A DNA stretch of 6,580 nt, taken from NCBI GenBank assembly GCA_016869415.1, contig VGEI01000207.1:1-6580 (forward strand), read 5' to 3'. The DNA is from Alphaproteobacteria bacterium (GTDB lineage: Bacteria; Pseudomonadota; Alphaproteobacteria; CACIAM-22H2). The position numbers and the translations under genes were made by a program. The notes below the pieces were generated by a model. That model had not been told where the DNA came from, did no database searches, and was given only the letters and a program-made list of their open reading frames with translations. Shown here one piece after another: positions 1 through 6,141 of the stretch; within the stretch, counting starts at the first letter, position 1; each line of letters opens with the position of its first letter.

Positions 1-1
1 C

Positions 2-1153
2 CCGATGCAGCATCCGCAAGGCGCCGCCGACGGCCGCACCCAGGCGATGGTCAACCGCGAATTCATGCGCGAGGAAGCCGACTTCTGCTGCCCGCGCACC
101 TTCGCCGCCGGCTTCGAATTCCTCGATGCCAACCGCGCCGCGGACGGATGGCTGCTGCATCTGGAGTGCTTCGATCCGCACGAACCCTTCCATGCGCCGG
201 CCCGGTTCCGCGAACGCTATCCCACCGGCTACACCGGACCGATACTCGACTGGCCGCGCTACAAGCGCCTGGAGGAGAGCGGTCCCGAAGTCGCGGAACT
301 GCGCGCCAACTACGCCGCGCTGCTGACGATGTGCGACCACTATTTCGGCAGCCTGCTCGACTATCTCGACCGCCACGGCATGTGGAAGGACACCGCGGTG
401 GTGTTGACCACGGACCACGGCTTCCTGTTGGCCGAGCACGACTGGTGGGGCAAGAACCGCATGCCCTTTTACAACGAGATCGCGCACATTCCACTGCTCA
501 TCTACCACCCGTCGTGGATCAAGAGTGCCGGCAGCCGGCGCCGCGCGCTGACGCAAACCATCGACATCATGCCGACGCTGCTCGATCTGTACGGGATCGC
601 GCCGCCCGCCGGCGTCGAGGGGCGATCATTGCTGCCGCTGCTGGAAGGCGACGCGAAGATTCGCGACGCCGCGCTTTATGGCATGTTCGGTGCCGGGACG
701 AACATCACCGACGGCCGCTATACGTACTTTCGCTATCCGGAAGACATGACCGCGCAGATGCTTTATGAGTACACCTTGATGCCGATGCACCTGAAATCGC
801 TTTTCCACGTCGACGAGCTGCGCGGGGCGCAGCTCGCGCCGCCGTTCGGATTCACCCGTGGCGTGCCCCTGCTGAAAGTGCCCGCGCGGCGGAACGTCAA
901 GGGCCAGCCCACCGGTCACCAGGGCCAGGGCGGGGGCTACGAGGACACCACCACCGTGCTGTTCGATCTGGAGAACGACTATGCGCAGCACAAGCCGTTT
1001 CGCGACGCCGCGATCGAAGCCCGGCTGCTCAGGCTCATGTCGCAGCTTATGCACGAGAACGAAGCGCCGCCGGAGGCCTTTTCCCGGCTTGGGCTCGCGC
1101 GAGCAGGGCGGGCGCGCGCCGGCAATGACCACAGCACAGGAGCTCTGACATGA
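2..1153 (+). CDS. Type I sulfatase, C-terminal part (5' end outside window)
   Basis: This is a sulfate-ester hydrolase of the alkaline phosphatase-like superfamily. The frame is open to the left edge. The ATG at 5 is probably an internal Met, because the N-terminal third that carries the C-x-P-S-R formylglycine motif is missing and must lie upstream. Numbering from that Met, visible active-site elements are CFDPHEPFHAP (residues 55-65), the metal-binding TTDHG (D137, H138) and K150 in the WWGKNRMPFYNE stretch. The segment TIDIMPTLLDLYGI, followed by GVEGRSLLPLL, is the usual sulfatase C-terminal signature. A long C-terminal portion (about 225-320, with TDGRYTYFRYPED and a Gly/Gln-rich GHQGQGGGYED) differs from the BetC-type sulfatase downstream, so the two are not recent duplicates. 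The stop overlaps the next ATG by 4 bases (ATGA). The substrate cannot be read from the sequence; a phosphonate or phosphodiester hydrolase of the same fold is a less likely alternative. Confidence 0.9.
   Translation, partial: PMQHPQGAADGRTQAMVNREFMREEADFCCPRTFAAGFEFLDANRAADGWLLHLECFDPHEPFHAPARFRERYPTGYTGPILDWPRYKRLEESGPEVAELRANYAALLTMCDHYFGSLLDYLDRHGMWKDTAVVLTTDHGFLLAEHDWWGKNRMPFYNEIAHIPLLIYHPSWIKSAGSRRRALTQTIDIMPTLLDLYGIAPPAGVEGRSLLPLLEGDAKIRDAALYGMFGAGTNITDGRYTYFRYPEDMTAQMLYEYTLMPMHLKSLFHVDELRGAQLAPPFGFTRGVPLLKVPARRNVKGQPTGHQGQGGGYEDTTTVLFDLENDYAQHKPFRDAAIEARLLRLMSQLMHENEAPPEAFSRLGLARAGRARAGNDHSTGALT
1138..1142 (+). promoter_or_regulatory. Ribosome binding site of the hydroxylase gene
   Basis: AGGAG lies 7 bases before the ATG at 1150, inside the last codons of the upstream sulfatase. 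It supports that start and independent reinitiation at the ATGA overlap. Confidence 0.65.
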
Positions 1154-2403
1154 ACCTGCTCTTTTACGTTGTACCGATTTTCGTCGCGCTCATTCTTCTC
1201 GAAGTGCTCGCGGCCAAGCTGATGCGCCGCGATGTCTACCGCATACACGACGCCGTGACCAGCATGAACGTGGGCATCATGAGCGAGGTCGTCCGTTCCA
1301 CCGTCAAGCTGCTCACGGTGGTGATCTACGCCATTGTGGCGAGCAAGCTGGGCGCTTTCACCTGGGACGTGAAGAACCCCTGGGTGTGGATTCTGGCGTT
1401 CTTCATGTACGACTTCGGCTACTACTGGGCCCACCGCGCCGGCCACGAGGTGAGCCTGCTGTGGGGTGCGCACGTGGTGCACCACAACAGCGAGGAGTTC
1501 AACCTCTCCACCGCGTTGCGCCAGTCCTCCACCAACACCATCTTCTACTGGGTGTTTTACGCGCCGATGGCGCTGGTGGGCATACCAGTGCAGGTGTTCG
1601 TCATCACGGCGTTCGCCAGTGCGGTGTACCAGTTCTGGGTGCACACCCAGCTGATCGATCGCATGGGCTGGATGGAGAAGATCTTTACCACGCCGTCGAA
1701 CCACCGCGTGCACCACGGCAAGAACGAGTACTGCCTGGACCACAACTACGGCGGCACGCTGATCATCTGGGACCGCATGTTCGGCACCTACGCGCGCGAG
1801 CGCGAGGATGAGCCGGTGATCTACGGCACGATCACGCCCGTCAACAGCTGGAACCCGGTGTGGACCAACTTCGTCCACTACGTCAGCATCGTGCGCAACG
1901 CGTTTCACTTCGGCGGTTGGAAGAACAAGCTGCAAAGCGTCTTCGCGCCGCCGGGCTGGACTCCGCAGGGCATGCTGCCGCATCCAGCGGTCGATCTGCG
2001 CAAGTTCCAGACGACGTGCGGGCCTTGGCAGCGCGCGTACTGCGTGCTCGGCTGCGGTGTCGTCTACGTGCTGGCGATGCATTGGCTGGCGGTGGCCAAC
2101 ACCCTGAGCGTGCCCGAGCGTGTGACCTATGGCCTGGTGAATGTGCTGGCCACCCTGGGCCTGAGCGGGCTGATGTCACACCAGCGTCTGGGCGTGCCGC
2201 TGGAGCTCGCGCGCGTGGTGGTGGTGTTCGGCGCGCTGGCAGCGAATTTCTGGTTTGCACCCATCGCGCCCGCCTTCCAGGCACTGGCGGTGCTGTGCCT
2301 GGCGGTGAGCGCGTTCTTGCTCTACAAGGTGCACGTCGAGCAACGCCAGGGGTCCCAATCCGCCGGCGGGGATGGCGGAGAGGTAACAGGGGTACCCGCA
2401 TGA
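1150..2403 (+). CDS. AGMO-like membrane di-iron hydroxylase (fatty acid hydroxylase/sterol desaturase superfamily)
   Basis: An integral-membrane, O2-dependent non-heme di-iron hydroxylase of 417 aa. The histidine clusters of the superfamily are all present: HRAGHE (H95, H99, E100), HVVHHN (H108, H111, H112) and HRVHHG (H185, H188, H189), with an extra H165 in WVHTQ. The text around the last box, YGGTLIIWDRMFGTY (about 200-214), then VIYGTITPVNSWNP, resembles alkylglycerol monooxygenase (TMEM195). The HDAVTSMNVG stretch near residue 33 also fits that group. Likely membrane segments are at about 3-22, 50-69, 77-94 and 131-155, plus four more after the catalytic core (about 293-316, 325-343, 353-371, 375-393). 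That gives a length close to animal AGMO (about 445 aa) rather than the shorter sterol desaturases. AGMO opens alkyl ethers to a fatty aldehyde and uses a pteridine cofactor; whether this protein does so is inference. It overlaps both neighbours by 4 bases and has a good Shine-Dalgarno. A different lipid or sterol substrate remains possible. Confidence 0.93.
   Translation: MNLLFYVVPIFVALILLEVLAAKLMRRDVYRIHDAVTSMNVGIMSEVVRSTVKLLTVVIYAIVASKLGAFTWDVKNPWVWILAFFMYDFGYYWAHRAGHEVSLLWGAHVVHHNSEEFNLSTALRQSSTNTIFYWVFYAPMALVGIPVQVFVITAFASAVYQFWVHTQLIDRMGWMEKIFTTPSNHRVHHGKNEYCLDHNYGGTLIIWDRMFGTYAREREDEPVIYGTITPVNSWNPVWTNFVHYVSIVRNAFHFGGWKNKLQSVFAPPGWTPQGMLPHPAVDLRKFQTTCGPWQRAYCVLGCGVVYVLAMHWLAVANTLSVPERVTYGLVNVLATLGLSGLMSHQRLGVPLELARVVVVFGALAANFWFAPIAPAFQALAVLCLAVSAFLLYKVHVEQRQGSQSAGGDGGEVTGVPA
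2388..2392 (+). promoter_or_regulatory. Ribosome binding site fixing the start of the small membrane protein
   Basis: AGGGG lies 7 bases before the ATG at 2400. This frame is open from far upstream (a Met occurs at 1860), but that extension runs inside the hydroxylase. The purine-rich site and the ATGA overlap make 2400 the real start. Confidence 0.55.
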
Positions 2404-3023
2404 ACCAGCAAGCGCTGCTGGACGGCGTGCTGGCCGGCGTCGCCCTGTGGGCAGCCTGGGGTCCCGGGCGTGCGCTGCCCGCGCTGCGCCTGGGAGCGGC
2501 CTTGCTGGCCGCGGCCGCGGTGCTGGGCACGCTGAAGTTTTCCGGGTTGCTGCCCTTGCCAGAGCTGCACCAGTCGATGTCGATGTTCGCCGCCGGCGTC
2601 GGCCTGCCGCTCTTGGGTGTGGCGATGGTCTGGCCCGACGGTGTGGTCGCGCGCGAACGGCGCTATGCCTGGATTTTCGGCGTCGCTGCGGCGGTGATGT
2701 GCGTACTCGTGGCGGTGGTGGGAGGAATCAAGCTGTGGCCCTCGGTGTGCGCGCTGCTGGCCGTGGTTGCGATGGGCTTGGCCAGTTCGCTGCGGCGGCA
2801 ATGGTGGGGCGCCGCAGCGGCCGCGTGCATGCTGCTGGCGCTGGTCGGCTTCGCGGCCAAGCGAAACCTTGGACCGCTCGCCCCCGGCGATGTGCTGCAT
2901 GTCGGACTGGCCCTGGGTTTGTGGCTGTACGCGGGTTGGGTGCGCCAGACAGTGGGCACCGGTGCCCTTGGATCCCAGGGTGCCCCTGGCGCGACCGCCG
3001 CCTCGGTGGCTGATCGATCATGA
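2400..3023 (+). CDS. Small polytopic membrane protein, about seven helices, family uncertain
   Basis: A 207-aa, strongly hydrophobic protein with predicted helices at about 5-20, 29-50, 56-77, 88-109, 113-130, 134-153 and 162-182, followed by a polar Gly/Ala-rich tail. There is no signal peptide beyond the first helix. I do not recognise it with certainty. Possibly meaningful polar residues inside or beside helices are D8, K46, H57 (in PELHQSMSM), D164 and H167 (in GDVLHVGLALGLWLY). Seven helices with His in an early helix and D-x-x-H at the start of the last recall the CREST superfamily of membrane hydrolases (alkaline ceramidase and PAQR-like proteins), but the full motif set is not evident. 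It does not look like the YhhN/TMEM86 lysoplasmalogenases. Four-base overlaps on both sides tie it to the AGMO-like hydroxylase and the aldehyde dehydrogenase, so a role with the same lipid substrate, or as a partner of the hydroxylase, is a fair inference. Confidence 0.85.
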   Translation: MNQQALLDGVLAGVALWAAWGPGRALPALRLGAALLAAAAVLGTLKFSGLLPLPELHQSMSMFAAGVGLPLLGVAMVWPDGVVARERRYAWIFGVAAAVMCVLVAVVGGIKLWPSVCALLAVVAMGLASSLRRQWWGAAAAACMLLALVGFAAKRNLGPLAPGDVLHVGLALGLWLYAGWVRQTVGTGALGSQGAPGATAASVADRS

Positions 3024-4510
3024 GCGGCCGCGATATGCGCATGATGCCGATCGCCGGTGCCGCCGGGCTGGTTGACCAGGTGTTTGACACGCCGCCCGAG
3101 CGACTCCAGGCCGCTTTCGAGGCACAAGGCGCCAAAGCGCTGGCCCTGCGCAGCTCCACGGCCGCGCAACGCGTCGCCCGCATCAAGGCCCTGCGCGAGG
3201 CCCTGCTGGCGCAGCGAGAAGCCTTGTATGGCGCTTTTGCGCAAGACATGCGAAAGAGCCAGGCGGAAGTGGAGGCCACCGAGCTGATACCCGTGCTGGA
3301 CGAAATGCGCCATGTGATCGGAGACCTCAAGGCTTGGATGAAACCCAAGCGCGTGTGGCCGACCGTCACCACGCTGGGCCTGAAGGCGCGTATTCACTAC
3401 CAGCCGCGTGGCCGTGTGTTGATTATCTCACCCTGGAACTATCCCTTGAACCTCTGCCTTGGCCCCTTGGTCTGCGCCATCGGCGCAGGCAATACGGCGA
3501 TCCTCAAGCCCTCGGAGATGACCCCTGCCGTTTCCAAGCTGGTGGGGAAAATCATCGCCGCCGTATTTGACCCCACTGAAGTCACGCTTTTTGAGGGTGC
3601 CCAGGCCACTTCGCAGGCGCTCCTGGCCCTGCCTTTTGATCACATCTTCTTCACCGGCTCGCCCGCCGTGGGCAAGCTCGTGATGGCGGCGGCGGCGAAA
3701 CATCTGACCAGCGTGACCCTGGAACTGGGCGGAAAATCGCCCTCGATCGTGGATGAGAGCGCGGACGTGGCCATGGCCGCCGAGAACCTGATGTGGGGGA
3801 AGTTCATCAACAGCGGGCAAACCTGCATCGCGCCCGACCACGTGTACGTGCATGCAGGCGTCAAAGCCGCCTTCGTGCAGGCGTGTCTCAAGGCCCTGGA
3901 CAAACTCTATGGCCAGGCGAATGAGCGCGCGGGCAACCGGGATCTCACCCGAATCGTGAATGCCCGGCATACGCAGCGCCTCAAGCGGATTCTGGATGAT
4001 GCCACCTCCCGCGGAGCAAGAGTGCTGGTGGGCGGGCAAGTCGACGAGACGTCGAATTTCGTAGCCCCCACGCTGCTTGAGGGCGTTGAATTTGATTCGC
4101 GCATCCTGCAAGAGGAGATCTTTGGGCCTTTGCTGCCCATCCTGGAGTTCACGGATCTCGATGCAGTGGTTCGCCAGATCAATGCCGGCCCCAAACCGCT
4201 TGCGCTCTACGTCTACAGCCGCGACAGCGCCCGCACAGAGCGCGTTCTGCGGCATACCAGCTCGGGAGGCGCCTGCGTGAACCATTGCGTCATCCACTAC
4301 GCGCACGGCAATCTACCCTTCGGCGGCGTGAATAATTCGGGCATCGGCAATTGCCATGGCTATTTCGGCTTCAAGGCCTTCTCGCATGAGCGCAGCGTGC
4401 TCACGGGCGGCGCGATCCGCTCCGAGAAATTCTTCGCCCCGCCCTTTACGCCCCGGCGCCTGGCCTTCATCCGGCGCATCGCGAACATGCTTCGCTGGCC
4501 CAGTTTCTGA
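3020..4510 (+). CDS. Class 3-type NAD(P)-dependent aldehyde dehydrogenase (fatty/coniferyl aldehyde type)
   Basis: A soluble 496-aa enzyme that oxidises an aldehyde to the carboxylic acid with NAD(P)+. Family landmarks in order: SPWNYP with N140 of the oxyanion hole; KPSE with K163 for cofactor binding; FTGSPAVGK at 211-219; LELGGKSP with E235; catalytic C269 in GQTCIAPD; E366 in EEIFGP; LPFGGVNNSGIG at 432-443; and a GYFGFKAFSHERSVL tail. GQTC-I-APD and the FGG-SG-G/F-x-x-FSH-RS ending are characteristic of the ALDH3 group, which includes fatty aldehyde dehydrogenase and bacterial coniferyl aldehyde dehydrogenase. The C-terminus lacks the hydrophobic anchor of mammalian ALDH3A2, so it is probably cytosolic. 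The ATG at 3020 overlaps the previous stop (ATGA), with a weak GGTGG about 10 bases upstream; Met 6, 8 and 9 are alternative starts. Beside an AGMO-like hydroxylase, a long-chain aldehyde is the likeliest substrate; an aromatic aldehyde cannot be excluded. Confidence 0.95.
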   Translation: MSGRDMRMMPIAGAAGLVDQVFDTPPERLQAAFEAQGAKALALRSSTAAQRVARIKALREALLAQREALYGAFAQDMRKSQAEVEATELIPVLDEMRHVIGDLKAWMKPKRVWPTVTTLGLKARIHYQPRGRVLIISPWNYPLNLCLGPLVCAIGAGNTAILKPSEMTPAVSKLVGKIIAAVFDPTEVTLFEGAQATSQALLALPFDHIFFTGSPAVGKLVMAAAAKHLTSVTLELGGKSPSIVDESADVAMAAENLMWGKFINSGQTCIAPDHVYVHAGVKAAFVQACLKALDKLYGQANERAGNRDLTRIVNARHTQRLKRILDDATSRGARVLVGGQVDETSNFVAPTLLEGVEFDSRILQEEIFGPLLPILEFTDLDAVVRQINAGPKPLALYVYSRDSARTERVLRHTSSGGACVNHCVIHYAHGNLPFGGVNNSGIGNCHGYFGFKAFSHERSVLTGGAIRSEKFFAPPFTPRRLAFIRRIANMLRWPSF

Positions 4511-6078
4511 TGAGCCAGGCTGGCGTGCGCCGGCAACCGAACATCCTTCTGGTGATGGCCGACCAGCTGGCCGCGCCGGCGCTGCCGGTGTACGGCCATC
4601 GCGTGGTCAAGGCGCCGCATCTCTCGCGCCTGGCGCAGGAGGGCGTGGTATTCGACAGTGCCTACTGCAACTTCCCGATCTGCGCGCCGTCGCGGTTCTC
4701 GATGCTGTCGGGCCGCCTGCCGCATGCCATCGAGGCGTACGACAATGGCGCGGAGTTTCCGGCGTCGATTCCCACCATGGCGCACTACCTGCGCCATGCC
4801 GGCTACCGAACCATCCTGTGCGGAAAGATGCATTTCATCGGCCCGGACCAGCTGCACGGCTACGAGGAGCGGCTGACCACCGACGTCTACCCGGCGGATT
4901 TCGGCTGGACTCCCGATTGGCGGAAGGGGCCGGAGTTCCGGCCCACGGGGGTGAGCATGCGCGGCGTGGTGGAGGCGGGTCCGTGCATTCGCAGCCTGCA
5001 GATCGACTACGACGACGAAGTCGAGTATCACGGCATACAGCGCCTCTACGATCTGGCGCGCGCGCCGGAGGCGCAGCCGTTTTTCCTGACGATTTCCTTT
5101 ACCCACCCGCACCCTCCCTTCGTCGCCTCTCAGAAGCACTGGGATCTCTACGACAACACCACGATCGACCTGCCGCGGGTGGCGCCGATTCCGTACGACG
5201 CGCTCGACGAACACAGCCGCTGGCTGTACGTGGCCCATGCGCAGGACCGGCACGACATGAGCGAGAGCCGGGTGTTGAATGCGCGGCGCGCCTACTACGG
5301 CATGATCGGCTATGTCGACGATAAGGTCGGCCGCATCGTGCGCACGCTCGAAGAGACGGGGCTGCGCGACGACACGCTGGTGGTTTTTGCGGTGGACCAC
5401 GGCGAGATGCTCGGTGAGCGCGGCATGTGGTACAAGCAGACGTTCTACGAGTGGTCGGCGCGCGTGCCGCTGATCGTTTCCATGCCGAAGCGGTTCGCGC
5501 CCCGCAGGGTCGCCGCGCACGTATCCCTGGTGGATCTGCTGCCCACGTTCCTTGAGGTGGCCGCCGAAGGAAGTCCGCCGACCCCGGTCGACCCGCTGGA
5601 CGGCCACAGCCTGCTCCCCCTGCTTAGCGGTGCGGACGCCGGCTTGGACCGATGCGTGATCTCGGAGTACAGCTCGGAAGGTGTGTGCGCCGCTTCCCGC
5701 ATGCTGAGGCAGGGGCGTTACAAGTACATCTACACGCGCGGGCTGGCGCCGATGCTGTTCGACCTCGCCGCCGATGCCGACGAGTTGCACGATCTTGCGG
5801 GCAGCGCCGATTTGGCGGCGGTGCAGCAGCGCATGCATGCGCGCCTCGTGCAGGACTGGGATCCCGACGAAGTGCATGCGCGTATCCTCGCCAGCCAGAA
5901 GCGCCGCCTGTTCATCGCCGAAGCGGCGGCACGTTCCGGCAGGTATCCCAACTGGGCGTACCAGCCGTTCGTCGATGAATCGAAGCGCTATGTCCGCGGT
6001 TCGGCCGGGACCGGGCCGACGCACACCAAGTCTAAGGCGCGCTTCCCGTACGTCGATCCCGTGGAGCCGGACCGCTAG
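4510..6078 (+). CDS. Choline-sulfatase (BetC)-family sulfatase, complete; substrate uncertain
   Basis: A 522-aa type I sulfatase with no signal peptide, hence probably cytoplasmic like BetC. Active-site elements: NILLVMADQ with metal-binding D18; C58-A-P-S-R62, whose Cys is the formylglycine precursor; N79 in AYDNGAEF; CGKMHF (K106, H108); FTHPHPPF (H199, H201); FAVDHGEMLGERG (D296, H297); and K309. The block EERLTTDVYPADFGWTPDW (119-137) and the C-terminal module (about 445-495, WDPDEVHARILASQKRR onward) are strongly BetC-like, as is the length (S. meliloti BetC is 512 aa). However, the segment after FGWTPDW (139-153) lacks the WWYHN-like motif I recall in BetC, and the C-terminal tail has Gly502 near the place of the Asp that contacts choline. 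Another sulfate ester may therefore be the substrate. It starts at TGATG, sharing one base with the aldehyde dehydrogenase stop, with no strong Shine-Dalgarno, so translational coupling is likely. No formylglycine-generating enzyme gene is in the window. Confidence 0.93.
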   Translation: MSQAGVRRQPNILLVMADQLAAPALPVYGHRVVKAPHLSRLAQEGVVFDSAYCNFPICAPSRFSMLSGRLPHAIEAYDNGAEFPASIPTMAHYLRHAGYRTILCGKMHFIGPDQLHGYEERLTTDVYPADFGWTPDWRKGPEFRPTGVSMRGVVEAGPCIRSLQIDYDDEVEYHGIQRLYDLARAPEAQPFFLTISFTHPHPPFVASQKHWDLYDNTTIDLPRVAPIPYDALDEHSRWLYVAHAQDRHDMSESRVLNARRAYYGMIGYVDDKVGRIVRTLEETGLRDDTLVVFAVDHGEMLGERGMWYKQTFYEWSARVPLIVSMPKRFAPRRVAAHVSLVDLLPTFLEVAAEGSPPTPVDPLDGHSLLPLLSGADAGLDRCVISEYSSEGVCAASRMLRQGRYKYIYTRGLAPMLFDLAADADELHDLAGSADLAAVQQRMHARLVQDWDPDEVHARILASQKRRLFIAEAAARSGRYPNWAYQPFVDESKRYVRGSAGTGPTHTKSKARFPYVDPVEPDR

Positions 6079-6141
6079 ACCGATGCGCGGCCTGGGCTTA
6101 TTTGCCATAACGCCCCTGTTCGACGGCTCAAAACCAAGCGC

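Noticed and set aside
979..2082. 367-codon open frame on the minus strand
   Set aside because: It is antisense to the hydroxylase and its runs of H, V and R mirror the real gene's codons. It shows no domain or convincing start.
1860..2399. Upstream extension of the small membrane protein's frame
   Set aside because: This part runs out of frame inside the hydroxylase, is Arg/Ala/Gly-rich and non-hydrophobic, and the ATG at 2400 has its own ribosome site.
2400..3023. YhhN/TMEM86 lysoplasmalogenase, which would fit an ether-lipid operon
   Set aside because: The expected YhhN sequence signatures are not visible in the helices, so the attractive assignment is not supported.
3020..4510. Aldehyde dehydrogenase gene as a recent foreign insertion, from apparently lower GC
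   Set aside because: Hand counts of a few 60-base samples gave about 53-62% here, but a sample in the hydroxylase gave about 55% too. The difference is not reliable and the gene is coupled on both sides.
2..6078. The two sulfatases as a tandem duplication
   Set aside because: They share only general superfamily motifs (DHG, the C-terminal sulfatase signature). Their C-terminal regions and linkers are unrelated by eye.
6079..6141. Possible terminator or promoter between the sulfatase and nnrS
   Set aside because: A GGGC/GCCC pairing with a 14-base loop and no T-run is too weak for a terminator. CATAAC and TTGCCA do not form a properly spaced promoter pair.
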